The notes under the pieces: generated by a model | Seen by the model: only the letters and a program-made list of their open reading frames with translations | Databases searched by the model: none | What the model was told of the DNA's origin: nothing | Position numbers and translations under genes: made by a program | Source of the DNA: Bacillota bacterium | Lineage (GTDB): Bacteria > Bacillota > Clostridia > Christensenellales > UMGS416 | NCBI GenBank assembly: GCA_023410875.1 | Contig: JAEYPH010000036.1 | Coordinates: forward strand, 1-64,000 | Reading direction: 5' to 3' | DNA length: 64,000 nucleotides | Part shown: positions 6,911 to 15,236 of the stretch, piece by piece | How positions within the stretch are numbered: position 1 is the first letter of the stretch | Layout: every line of letters starts with the position of its first letter

Positions 6911-8623
6911 TTAGTCGGCCACGGTGACGTTGTAGCCGGCGTCACGCAGCAGCTGGCGGGCAGCTTTGCAGTCGGCGGCGTAGTCATCGGAGATGCCGAT
7001 CAGGTTGCCAGCGTTGCCCTGGAAGTCAGAGCCATCGGCATCGGGCACGCCCGGGGGCACGAAGCCCTTGGCCGGAATGGCGCTGTTCTGGGCCACATCG
7101 ATAACGCTCAGGCGGTCGATGGCGAAGGACAGAGCCTTGCGGAAGTTGAGGTCCTTCAGGGCTTCGATGTCACTGTTCATGTTGATGACATAGAAATAGG
7201 TGCCCATGGTGGCCTTCAACTGGTAGAAACCGGCGTCCTTCATGCGCTGGGTCTCGGCCGGCGGGAAGGATTCGGTGAGGTCCAGTTCGCCGGCTTCGAA
7301 GGCGGCCAGGAAGGCGGCGTCGTCGTTGCCGAGCTTGTAGTTGAGGGTCAGATCGCTGACGTTGGCAGCGTTCCAGTAGGTGTCGTTCTTGACCAGAACC
7401 AGTTCGCTGTTCAGGTCAAACTTGCTGACCTTGCGGGGGCCGTTGACGACGTAGGAGGCGGGATCGGTGGCCCACTTTTCCTTGTACTTTTCGACGATGT
7501 CCTTACGGACGGGGGACAGCGTGGGGAACGCGGTCAGCTGCGTGAAGTAGTTCGTGGGGCCTTCCAGCGTCACTTCCAGCGTCTTGTCGTCCTTGGCCAC
7601 GACGCCCAGCTCTTCGGGCTTCATCTCGCCATTGGTGATCTTCTGGCCGTTCTTCACGTACCAGACCTGATAAGCGTACTCGCACTCGGAGGCGGGATCG
7701 ACAGCGCGCTGCCAGGCATACACGAAGTCGCCGGCCACAACGGGCTTGCCGTCGGACCACTTGGCGTCACGCAGGTGGAAGGTCCAGGTCAGGCCGTCGG
7801 CGGAAACATCCCACTTCTCGGCCACGCCGGGCACGATGCCGCCGGTCTTGTCCTTGGCGGTCAGGCCTTCGAAGGTCTGCTGCACGACGTTGGCGCCGCT
7901 GGTGTCGTTGTTGAGCTGCGGGTCGATGGTCTTGATCTCACCGATGCCGTAGTTGACGGTCTTGCTCTCGCTGGTGGCCCAGGTGAAGATCAGGTTGCCC
8001 AGCAGCGTGTCGTGGACGGTGTCCTTGACCTTGCCGTTGTCGAGATACTGGTTGGTATAGTGATAGATCGGGATGATGGGCAGATCGGCCATGATGGTCT
8101 TCTCCGCCTCGTGCATGGCGTCCATGCGAACCTTCTGGTCGAAGGAATCCTTGGCGGTCTTGATCAGCTCATCGTACTTGGGGTTGTTGTACTTGGCGTC
8201 GTTCTGGCCGCTGTTGGAAACCCACATGTCCAGGAAGGTCATCGGGTCCACATAGTCGCCCAGCCAGCCGTGGCGGGAGATCTCGTAGTTGCCCTTGGTG
8301 CGGTTGTCCTGCAGCGTGGCGAAGTCCTGGTTCTCCAGAGTGACTTCCAGACCCAGAGCGGTCTTCCACATGGCCTGAATGGCCTCGGCGATGGCCTGGT
8401 GGCCAGCGTTGGTGTTGTAGACCAGGGTCAGCTTGGGGAGTTCCTTGAGCTCGGCCGGTGTGGGCGTCGCTTCAGGGGTGGCGGTGGCTTCGGGTGTGGC
8501 CGTTGCCTCGGCGGTGGTCGCGGCGGCGGACGAGGGGGCCGTGCTAGCGGCGGGACCCTGGCAGCCGACGAGAGCGCCTGCGAGCATCAGCAGCGAAACC
8601 GAGAGAGCCAGCAGTTTCTTCAT
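6911..8623 (-). CDS. oppA: Oligopeptide ABC transporter substrate-binding lipoprotein (SBP_bac_5), circularly permuted
   Basis: A 570-residue lipoprotein: signal with lipobox LVGC (Cys21), then a TPEA-type linker to about residue 60. It belongs to the OppA/DppA family, but the segments are in swapped order. Residues ~62-216 (LPKLTLVYNTNAGHQAIAEA through GWLGDYVDPMTFLDMWVSNS to LLGNLIFTWA) match the normal C-terminal third of OppA. Residues ~221-565 (KTVNYGIGEIKTIDPQLNND, FEGLTAKDKTGGIVPGVAEK, TWTFHLRDAKWSDGKPVVAG to CKAARQLLRDAGYNVTVAD) match the normal N-terminal two-thirds and end where the family would continue into the LPKLTLVYNT segment. It is the last gene of the operon. RBS is AAGGAGGAAG. 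It would bind peptides outside the membrane and deliver them to OppBCDF. Confidence 0.9.
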   Translation of the reverse strand: MKKLLALSVSLLMLAGALVGCQGPAASTAPSSAAATTAEATATPEATATPEATPTPAELKELPKLTLVYNTNAGHQAIAEAIQAMWKTALGLEVTLENQDFATLQDNRTKGNYEISRHGWLGDYVDPMTFLDMWVSNSGQNDAKYNNPKYDELIKTAKDSFDQKVRMDAMHEAEKTIMADLPIIPIYHYTNQYLDNGKVKDTVHDTLLGNLIFTWATSESKTVNYGIGEIKTIDPQLNNDTSGANVVQQTFEGLTAKDKTGGIVPGVAEKWDVSADGLTWTFHLRDAKWSDGKPVVAGDFVYAWQRAVDPASECEYAYQVWYVKNGQKITNGEMKPEELGVVAKDDKTLEVTLEGPTNYFTQLTAFPTLSPVRKDIVEKYKEKWATDPASYVVNGPRKVSKFDLNSELVLVKNDTYWNAANVSDLTLNYKLGNDDAAFLAAFEAGELDLTESFPPAETQRMKDAGFYQLKATMGTYFYVINMNSDIEALKDLNFRKALSFAIDRLSVIDVAQNSAIPAKGFVPPGVPDADGSDFQGNAGNLIGISDDYAADCKAARQLLRDAGYNVTVAD

Positions 8624-8684
8624 TGGACTTCCTCCTTGAGTTTTTTATGCAAAAGGTTTCCCTTAGGCATTCGCGTTGTTGTGG

Positions 8685-9662
8685 TCACTTGACCATGTGG
8701 CAGGCCACCAGGTGGTCCTCACCGTGGGCCACCAGCGGCGGCATTTCCTTGTGGCAGATGTCGCCGGCATATTGGCAGCGGTTCACAAAGGGGCATCCCG
8801 GCGGTGGATCGATGGGGGTGGGCACGTCGCCCTGCAGAATCACGCGCTGGCGGCGGGCTGCCTCGTCGGGGTCGGGAATCGGTATGGCCGACAGCAGCGC
8901 CTGCGTATAGGGATGCAGGGGCTTGGCATACAGCTCCTTGCTGGGCGCGATCTCCATGATATGTCCCAGATACATGACGCCCACGCGGTCGGAGATGTGC
9001 TGTACCATGGATAGGTCATGGGCGATGAACAGGAAGGTAAGGCCCATGTTGCGCTGCAGGTCTTGCAGCAGGTTGATAACCTGGGCCTGGATGCTGACAT
9101 CCAGCGCGGAGATCGGCTCGTCGCACACGATGAAATCGGGGCTCACGGCCAAGGCGCGGGCGATGCCGATGCGCTGGCGTTGGCCGCCGGAGAATTCGTG
9201 GGGATATCGGTTGGCGTGCTCCTCGTTGAGGCCCACGCTGCGCAGCAGCTCGATGACACGCTCTTGGCGCTCGGTGCCCTTGGCTAGCTTGTGGATATCC
9301 AGCGACTCGCTGACGATATCGGTGACGGTCATGCGAGGGTCCAAGGACGCGTAGGGATCCTGAAAAATGATCTGCATCTTGCGACGGTACTGAAACAGTT
9401 GCCTCTCGCCCAAGTGGGCGATGTCCGTACCGTCAAAAAAGATCTTGCCCGCTGTGGGCTGATACAGGCGGATGATCGTGCGGCCCACGGTGGTTTTGCC
9501 GCAGCCGGACTCGCCCACCAGGCCAAAGGTCTCGCCCTTGTAGATCTGGAAGGACACATCATCCACAGCCTTGAGCATGCGGGGCCGGCCCAAGCCTCCG
9601 CCTACTTTAAAGTATTTTTTCAGGTTTTGGACCTCTATTAGGGCCTGCTTTTGCTTAGCCAT
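8685..9662 (-). CDS. oppF: Oligopeptide ABC transporter ATP-binding protein OppF
   Basis: A 325-residue ABC ATPase. Walker A GLVGESGCGKTTVGRT (about 49-64), Q-loop region MQIIFQDPYASLDPRMTV, signature FSGGQRQRIGIARALAV, Walker B FIVCDEPISALDVS and the H-loop FLFIAHDLSMVQHIS are all intact. The C-terminal oligopeptide-transporter extension carries PPGCPFVNRCQYAGDICHKE, a Cys-rich motif that binds an iron-sulfur cluster in related Opp/Dpp ATPases. Its ATG overlaps the oppD stop (TGATG), indicating translational coupling. It pairs with OppD to drive uptake. Confidence 0.96.
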   Translation of the reverse strand: MAKQKQALIEVQNLKKYFKVGGGLGRPRMLKAVDDVSFQIYKGETFGLVGESGCGKTTVGRTIIRLYQPTAGKIFFDGTDIAHLGERQLFQYRRKMQIIFQDPYASLDPRMTVTDIVSESLDIHKLAKGTERQERVIELLRSVGLNEEHANRYPHEFSGGQRQRIGIARALAVSPDFIVCDEPISALDVSIQAQVINLLQDLQRNMGLTFLFIAHDLSMVQHISDRVGVMYLGHIMEIAPSKELYAKPLHPYTQALLSAIPIPDPDEAARRQRVILQGDVPTPIDPPPGCPFVNRCQYAGDICHKEMPPLVAHGEDHLVACHMVK

Positions 9663-10681
9663 CAGACACGTGCTCCTTTAAGATATCCCTCGGGCTTGGG
9701 GGCTTCGGGGTGCGTCAGCCAGCATGCGGCCCGATGTCCGGGAGAGACTTCGATGAGATCCGGGCACTGGTTGCGGCACAGGCGCATGGCGTACTGGCAG
9801 CGGTCGGCGAAGGGGCAGCCCTTGGGCGGAGCGATCAAATCCGGCGGCTGGCCGTCGATGGGCACCAGGCGTGACTTGTGCTCCGTGTTGATCTTGGGGA
9901 TGGATTTAAGCAGGCCTTGGGTGTAGGGGTGGGCAGCGTGATAAAAAATGTCGCGCTTCTCACCCTCTTCAGCGATGATGCCGGCATACATGACCTTGAT
10001 GACGTCACAGAAGTCGGCGATGACACCCAAGTCGTGGCTCACGAGGATGACCGAGGTGTTCACCTTGGCACGCAGATCCTTCATAAGCTCCATGATCTGT
10101 GCCTGAATCGTAACGTCCAGCGCCGTGGTGGGCTCGTCGGCCAGCAGCAGCAAGGGGTCGCAGGCCAGAGCCATGGCGATCATGACGCGCTGGCGCATGC
10201 CGCCGCTGAATTCGAAGGGATACTGCTTGACGCGGTCGGCTGGGCTGGGGATGCCAACCATCTCCAGCAGCTCGATCGAACGGTCCAGCGCCTGTTTCTT
10301 GCTCATTTGCTTGTGCAGCCGCAGCGACTCGGAAATCTGGTTGCCCACGGTATAGGTCGGGTTCAGCGACGTCATGGGGTCCTGAAAGATCATCGAAATG
10401 TCGTTACCGCGGATGGAGCGCATTTCCTTATCGGTCTTTTTCATCAGGTCCTGCCCCTGGAAGCTGATGCTGCCTTCCACGATGCGGCCGGGGTTGGGCA
10501 CCAGGCGCAGGATGGACAGGCTCATGACGCTTTTACCGCAGCCGGATTCGCCGACCAAACCCATTGTCTGGCCGCAGTTGAGATCCAGATCCACGCCGCG
10601 CACGGCCTGCACCACACCAGATGGCGTGAAGAATGATGTCTTGAGTCCCTTTATCTGTAAAAGCGGTTGATTGTTGCTCAT
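9662..10681 (-). CDS. oppD: Oligopeptide ABC transporter ATP-binding protein OppD
   Basis: A 339-residue ABC ATPase with Walker A GLVGESGCGKSVMSLS, Q-loop ISMIFQDPMTSLNPTYTV, signature FSGGMRQRVMIAMALACDP, Walker B LLLADEPTTALDVT and H-loop VILVSHDLGVIAD. The C-terminal extension contains PPKGCPFADRCQYAMRLCRN, the cysteine motif shared with OppF. It lies 16 nt downstream of oppC and is coupled to oppF by a one-base overlap. Together with OppF it forms the ATPase pair of the importer. Confidence 0.96.
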   Translation of the reverse strand: MSNNQPLLQIKGLKTSFFTPSGVVQAVRGVDLDLNCGQTMGLVGESGCGKSVMSLSILRLVPNPGRIVEGSISFQGQDLMKKTDKEMRSIRGNDISMIFQDPMTSLNPTYTVGNQISESLRLHKQMSKKQALDRSIELLEMVGIPSPADRVKQYPFEFSGGMRQRVMIAMALACDPLLLLADEPTTALDVTIQAQIMELMKDLRAKVNTSVILVSHDLGVIADFCDVIKVMYAGIIAEEGEKRDIFYHAAHPYTQGLLKSIPKINTEHKSRLVPIDGQPPDLIAPPKGCPFADRCQYAMRLCRNQCPDLIEVSPGHRAACWLTHPEAPKPEGYLKGARV

Positions 10682-10697
10682 GATTCCTCCCGGTGCC

Positions 10698-11672
10698 CTA
10701 CTTGCGCATGTGCGGATCCAAAGCGTCCCGCAGGCCGTCGCCCATAATATTGAATGACAGAATTGTGATGGAGATGGCCGCGACCGGGAACAGCAGCTGA
10801 TAGGGGAAGCTGCGCAGCGAACCCATGGCGCTGCTGGCCAAGGAGCCCCAACTGGACATTGGGGCGCTGACGCCCAGGCCGATGAAGCTCAGGAAGGCCT
10901 CGGTGAAGATGGCCGAGGGGATGGACATCATGACCATGACGATGATCTGGCCGATGACATTGGGCACCAGGTGGCGCAGGATGATGCGCATGGTGCCGGC
11001 GCCCTGGGTCTTGGCGGCGAGGACGAACTCCTGGCCCTTTAGCTGGAGCACCTGGCCGCGGATCATGCGGGCCATGCCCACCCAGTAGACCATGCCCAGC
11101 ACCAGGAAGATCATGAAAAGATCCGGCCCGATGCCGCTGAACGGTTTCAGGAAAGCCGACTTTTCAAAGGCATCCTCCATACCCGTCTTGAGCGTGACGC
11201 GCAGCAGAATAACGTACAACAGCAGCGGCACAGCATACAGAATATCCACAATACGCATCATAAAGTTGTCGAGCTTGCCGCCATAGTAGCCGGAAAGGCC
11301 GCCGTACAGCACGCCGATGGTCAGGTTGATGATGCTGGCCACGATGCCGATGGACAGCGAAATGCGCGCGCCGTAGATGACGCGAATGAACAGATCGCGG
11401 CCCAGATTGTCGGTGCCGAAGATGTGCTGCAGCGTAGGCGCCATGTTGCGATAGGTGCGGTCCTGCTGATCGTAGGTATAGGGATAGAAGAACGGTATCA
11501 CGACGGCTGCGACGAAGATCACGATGAGTACGATGGATGAGATCATCGCGGGCTTATGACGGGCAAAACGCCGGCGGGCATCCTTCCAATACGTCACAGA
11601 AGGGCGCACAGCGCCAAACTTCTGCTTTTCGTCCTCTGGAAGGGGTTCAAATAGGGTGGGATCGATCTGCAT
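10698..11672 (-). CDS. oppC: Oligopeptide ABC transporter permease OppC
   Basis: A 324-residue membrane permease starting MQIDPTLFEPLPEDEKQ. This start is preferred over one 18 nt upstream because GGAGGAG sits just before it, the oppB stop precedes it by one base, and the OppC N-terminal cytoplasmic segment begins here. Features: an OppC_N transmembrane helix (AMISSIVLIVIFVAAVVIPF), GTDNLGRDLFIRVIYGARIS, and the permease EAA loop (FVLAAKTQGAGTMRIILRHL), which docks to the ATPases. It ends GDGLRDALDPHMRK, a typical DppC/OppC terminus. About six transmembrane segments. Confidence 0.95.
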   Translation of the reverse strand: MQIDPTLFEPLPEDEKQKFGAVRPSVTYWKDARRRFARHKPAMISSIVLIVIFVAAVVIPFFYPYTYDQQDRTYRNMAPTLQHIFGTDNLGRDLFIRVIYGARISLSIGIVASIINLTIGVLYGGLSGYYGGKLDNFMMRIVDILYAVPLLLYVILLRVTLKTGMEDAFEKSAFLKPFSGIGPDLFMIFLVLGMVYWVGMARMIRGQVLQLKGQEFVLAAKTQGAGTMRIILRHLVPNVIGQIIVMVMMSIPSAIFTEAFLSFIGLGVSAPMSSWGSLASSAMGSLRSFPYQLLFPVAAISITILSFNIMGDGLRDALDPHMRK

Positions 11673-11673
11673 G

Positions 11674-12612
11674 TTACTCCTCCTTGCCACCGGTCAGCTT
11701 GATGCGCGGATCGATGAAGCCGTAGGCAATGTCAACCAGGAAATTCAGGAAAATCAGAAGCGCGGCGTCCAGTATCGTGACGCCCATGATCATCGTGTAG
11801 TCACGGTTGGTGATGCTGTCTACGAAGAATTTGCCCATGCCTGCGATGCTGAACAGCTGCTCGATGACGAAGGAGCCGGTCAGCAGGCCGGAAAGCATGG
11901 GGCCCATATACGTGACTACGGGGATGAGCGCGTTCTTGAGCGCGTGCTTGCCGATGACGCGGAACTCGGACAGGCCCTTGGCCCGGGCGGTGCGGATGTA
12001 ATCCTGGCGCGTGACATCCAGCATGGAGGAGCGGGTCAGGCGCGTGATGAAGCTCAGCGAATAGGCGGACAGCGCGACCACCGGCAGCACCAGCGTCATC
12101 GGATTGGTCATCTTGCCTGAGAGCACGGGGAACCAGCCCAACGATACGCAGAACACATAGATGAGTAGAATGGCAATAACGAAATTGGGAATCGTAACGC
12201 CCAGCGTCGTCAGCAGCATCGTCGTGTAATCCTGCCATTTGTTCTGTTTAAGCGCAGAAAAAACACCCAGCGGCACGGCTATGAGCAGTGTGAGAAGAGC
12301 TGCCAATACGCCCACACGGGCGGTGACGGGCAGGCCCTGCACGATGATCTCGGTGACGGAACGGCCCTTCACGCGGAAGGACGGGCCGAAGTCACCGTGG
12401 AATATGCCGACCATGTAGTCGCCGAATTGCTTGATCAGAGGGTCATTGAGGTGATACTTCGCTTCCAGCGCCCGCAAAATTTCGTCGGGCAGCTTCTTCT
12501 CGCCGGCGAAAGGACCGCCGGGAATGCTGTGCATGAGTACGAAGGTCAATGCGGTGATGACAAATAAAGTCAGTATCATGGCAAGGAAGCGCTGTAACGT
12601 GTATTTTAGCAA
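11674..12612 (-). CDS. oppB: Oligopeptide ABC transporter permease OppB
   Basis: A 312-residue membrane permease. It begins with TTG at 12612 behind a G-rich site (GGGGGG, 8 nt away). MLKYTLQRFLAMILTLFVIT is the first transmembrane helix. Other OppB/DppB features are HSIPGGPFAGEKKLPDEILR, YHLNDPLIKQFGDYMVGIFH, GDFGPSFRVKGRSVTEIIVQ and the EAA loop (YIRTARAKGLSEFRVIGKHA). It is the first gene of oppBCDFA; the product forms the transmembrane pore with OppC. Confidence 0.95.
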   Translation of the reverse strand: MLKYTLQRFLAMILTLFVITALTFVLMHSIPGGPFAGEKKLPDEILRALEAKYHLNDPLIKQFGDYMVGIFHGDFGPSFRVKGRSVTEIIVQGLPVTARVGVLAALLTLLIAVPLGVFSALKQNKWQDYTTMLLTTLGVTIPNFVIAILLIYVFCVSLGWFPVLSGKMTNPMTLVLPVVALSAYSLSFITRLTRSSMLDVTRQDYIRTARAKGLSEFRVIGKHALKNALIPVVTYMGPMLSGLLTGSFVIEQLFSIAGMGKFFVDSITNRDYTMIMGVTILDAALLIFLNFLVDIAYGFIDPRIKLTGGKEE

Positions 12613-13032
12613 GGAATGTGCCCCCCGTTCTGTCGCGCAACCGCCATGTAAACATATGAGGATATGGCATTGCGATTTGCGATGTTCGACATACAGAGTA
12701 TCATAATTTACACTTTACATCAATATGCAATGACGTCTATTTTTCATTGCGTTTTTTGTTGGGTAAATAAATTATGCTAACCCAGGTATATTCGGTTTTT
12801 AAGCTGACGGATGAAAGAATGCTGGGAATTTTTAGTACGTTTGGCCAACTCAACAGCTATGGAAATGCGCATATTGGTTTATATTATTGCAGCGTCGTTT
12901 ATATTATGCAACAATTTGCAGGCAAAGAGCTTGTTTCTTTCATATTATAAGCAAAAACCTGCATAGCGCAAAGGGCGATTTTGTGATACTGTCACAGGGT
13001 GAGGACAATGTTATCTATACCTTGGAGGGAAA
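12613..13032. promoter_or_regulatory. Divergent intergenic region, opp operon / COG0523 GTPase
   Basis: About 420 nt without a gene and clearly AT-rich. On the minus strand TTGATG (12718-12723), a 17-nt spacer and TACTCT (12695-12700) form a weak candidate promoter for oppB. Just before the plus-strand gene lies TGTGA-TACTG-TCACA (12982-12996), a perfect inverted repeat with a 5-nt spacer that could be an operator. The region between shows no convincing open frame. Confidence 0.4.
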
Positions 13033-13929
13033 ATGAAACAGGCGGAATTGCACATCGTCGCCGGCTTTCTTGGATCGGGAAAGACGACATTCTTGCAAAA
13101 ACTGCTAAGAACCGCCGACGTCGCTGCGCGCGTGGCCATATGCGAGAATGAGTACGGCGAAGTGGGGCTGGACGGCCTGGAGCTCAAAAGCGATCGCTTC
13201 GAGCTGCTTGAGCTCAACGCCGGCTGCATCTGCTGCACGCTGGGACCATCTCTGGTGGCGGGGCTCAAGATGCTGTGCGCGCGCTTCCATCCCGACCAAA
13301 TCGTACTGGAGCCCACGGGGCTGGCGGGGCTGGCAGACATCCGCGAGGTGCTCAGCGACTCCGGCCTGCAAAAGCTGCTGAATGTGAAAGCGGCGCTGGC
13401 CGTCATCAGTGGTCAGGCCTTTGAGCACGACATGCCGCGTTTTGAGAAGTATTACCGCGACATGATCGCATCGGCCTCCTGTGTGTATCTGAACCGCACC
13501 GAGGGCATGACACCCGAGAGCCGCGAGGAGTTGCTGGGCTTCATACTGGAGCACAACTTCCATGCGCCGATCCTGGAAGATCCGCTGGACGAGGCCGACC
13601 TGTGGGCGGCGCTGAACCGTTCGGTGCTGCCGCCCAACGGGGAGCCGCAGCCCCGCCGGTGGCTGTCCACCTTCAAAGAGACGGCGGTGCCCACCGGGTG
13701 GACGGGTTCCCGCGAGAGGTTGGAAGCCTTCTTTGCAGGAAACCACCAGTGCGGAGACATCCTGCGGGCCAAGGGTTTCGTCATGGACGCCGAGGGAACA
13801 CTGTGGCGCGCCGACTACGCCGGCGGCGGGCTGGAACTCCGGCCTGCCTGGGACCAAACCGTGGAGTGGGTGCAGTTCGTGGGCCGCAATCTTGCCGTAC
13901 CAAAGCTCAAAGCCTTTTTTGAACATTGA
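13033..13929 (+). CDS. COG0523/CobW-like metal-chaperone GTPase
   Basis: A 298-residue GTPase with Walker A GFLGSGKTTF (11-20), the metal-binding CICC motif (LNAGCICCTL, 61-70) that defines COG0523, and the switch region VLEPTGLAGLADI. The C-terminal half is the CobW_C-like domain (RWLSTFKETAVPTGWTGSRE and WRADYAGGGLELRPAWDQTV). Family members deliver zinc, cobalt or other metals to client enzymes using GTP. The metal is not predictable: no metalloenzyme neighbour or histidine-rich tail is present. RBS TTGGAGGG precedes the ATG. It stands alone before the ilv leader. Confidence 0.88.
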   Translation: MKQAELHIVAGFLGSGKTTFLQKLLRTADVAARVAICENEYGEVGLDGLELKSDRFELLELNAGCICCTLGPSLVAGLKMLCARFHPDQIVLEPTGLAGLADIREVLSDSGLQKLLNVKAALAVISGQAFEHDMPRFEKYYRDMIASASCVYLNRTEGMTPESREELLGFILEHNFHAPILEDPLDEADLWAALNRSVLPPNGEPQPRRWLSTFKETAVPTGWTGSRERLEAFFAGNHQCGDILRAKGFVMDAEGTLWRADYAGGGLELRPAWDQTVEWVQFVGRNLAVPKLKAFFEH

Positions 13930-13994
13930 AAAACATGGATGGCGGAATCTGACGGAAGGACAATTAACCGGAAGTGAAAGCGTAAAACCCGTTC

Positions 13995-14022
13995 TTGCAT
14001 GGCCGGTGGATTATGATATACT
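13995..14022 (+). promoter_or_regulatory. Promoter of the T-box/ilv transcript
   Basis: TTGCAT (13995-14000), a 16-nt spacer and TATACT (14017-14022), preceded by TGA to give an extended -10. It sits immediately upstream of the T-box leader. Confidence 0.6.
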
Positions 14023-14029
14023 GTTTTCA

Positions 14030-14416
14030 ATCTTCAATCCAATTTGAGCAAAGGCGATGACGAAGCGAGCGCGGGTGGTTTGAGCCACAGAGAGCCGGCG
14101 GCAGGTGGAAGCCGGCGCCAGACACCCACAAGCGCCAGTCCCTTCAGAGCCTGCGTCCTGAAACATACGACGGCAAATAAACATCGTCTATCCAAATGTT
14201 TATTTGACGTTGTAACCCCTTAAGGGGTGGCAGCTAAATGTTGCCACATTTAGCTGCCGGGGTAAAGAGAGTAGGGAGCACGGGGGGCCCGTTACAGCCG
14301 CACGGTTTTCCGGCCTTTGGCCGATGAACCGCAGAGATGCCGCAAGGACAGCGGCAAGTAGAGTGGTACCGCGAGGGCAACCCCGCCTCTATGACATTCA
14401 TGGAGGCGGGTTTTTT
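14030..14416 (+). promoter_or_regulatory. T-box riboswitch leader of the ilv operon
   Basis: The T-box sequence GAGTGGTACCGCG (14361-14373) is followed by the terminator hairpin CCCGCCTC...GAGGCGGG and TTTTTT (about 14382-14414). Stem I is recognisable by CACAGAGAGCCGGC and GGTGGAAGCCGGC (near 14086-14120), the distal AGAGAG/GGTG pattern. Uncharged tRNA pairing to the T-box would stabilise the antiterminator and allow ilv transcription. The specifier codon could not be fixed by eye; a GTC (Val) just before CCTTCAGAG is one possibility. The leader carries extra hairpins, including a perfect 12-bp stem at 14229-14258. Confidence 0.9.
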
Positions 14417-14576
14417 ATACCCATCGGACCAAAACAACAGCATGGGATGGATAATATAGAACCGACGGCGGTTCACCCGACGGAAGGAACACAGAACTTA
14501 TGCAAGGTAGTGAAAAGGACTCGCCCACAGGCGTTCTCTCGTTCCTTAGAAGATGGGAAAGGGACTAAAGCCGAAG

Positions 14577-14608
14577 TACCGCTTGCCGACGGTTATCGGC
14601 AAGCGGTA
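14577..14608. repeat. Recurrent hairpin with GCCGATAACCGTCGGC core, copy 1 (minus orientation)
   Basis: A perfect 13-bp inverted repeat around a 6-nt loop, located between the T-box terminator and ilvN. Its core, read on the minus strand, is identical to two other intergenic hairpins in this window (31682-31707 and 58045-58070), while the outer stem differs. The flanking 14417-14680 region otherwise shows no gene. Confidence 0.7.
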
Positions 14609-14680
14609 AGGAGAGAGCAAGAACAGGAAGGCTGAATCGCCGAGGCGCAACAGCGCCGATGGCGAAAGGGAGGCGATAAA

Positions 14681-15181
14681 ATGCAGAGAAGACTGGTCTC
14701 GCTGGTCGTCAACAACCAGCCCGGCGTGCTGACCCGCGTGGCGGGGCTGTTCACCCGCCGGGGCTACAACATCGACAGCCTGACCGTCAGCGCGACCCAG
14801 GAGCCGGCGCTTTCGCGCATCACCGTGGTTGTGACCGCCGACGAGAGCATGCTGCAGCAGGTTGTGCGCCAGGTGGAAAAGCTCATCGACGTGCGCGTGG
14901 TGCAGGTGCTGGACGACGCACCGGTGACCCGCGCCGAAGTCGCGCTGTTCAAGGTGCGCCAGAGCGCCGATCAATCGCTCATGGACATCGTGAACGCCAG
15001 CCACGCCGCGATCGTGGACATGGGCGAACGCACGGTGACGATACGGGCCACCGGCTCCCTGGAGGAGATCGACGCGCTGGTGGCGCGCCTGGAGGCTTTT
15101 GGCATAGAGGAGATGGCACGCTCGGGCCTGGTGGCCCTGGGCCGCGGCGACGGTGTGCTGGCGCCCATATGCACGGCGTAG
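14681..15181 (+). CDS. ilvN: Acetolactate synthase small (regulatory) subunit
   Basis: A 166-residue protein starting MQRRLVSLVVNNQPGVLTRV, the ACT domain of IlvN/IlvH, with GLFTRRGYNIDSLTVSATQE and, later, ALFKVRQSADQSLMDIVNAS of the C-terminal ALS_ss_C domain. It binds valine and controls the catalytic subunit IlvB encoded three genes downstream. GGGAGGCGATAAAATG provides a clear start. It is the first gene of ilvN-ilvC-ilvD-ilvB, an uncommon order with the two synthase subunits separated. Confidence 0.96.
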   Translation: MQRRLVSLVVNNQPGVLTRVAGLFTRRGYNIDSLTVSATQEPALSRITVVVTADESMLQQVVRQVEKLIDVRVVQVLDDAPVTRAEVALFKVRQSADQSLMDIVNASHAAIVDMGERTVTIRATGSLEEIDALVARLEAFGIEEMARSGLVALGRGDGVLAPICTA

Positions 15182-15236
15182 TCCTGATTTTCCGATCCAC
15201 ATCCGACCAATATTAGAAATATAGGAGGCTGAAACA

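Noticed and set aside
8430..8520. Tandem repeat in oppA (ATPEATATPEA)
   Set aside because: A short low-complexity linker behind the lipobox, common in lipoproteins; not a DNA repeat of interest.
6743..8692. Long plus-strand open frame opposite oppA
   Set aside because: It is the antisense shadow of a clear binding-protein gene; its product is low-complexity Val/Gly/Leu and has no family match or ribosome site.
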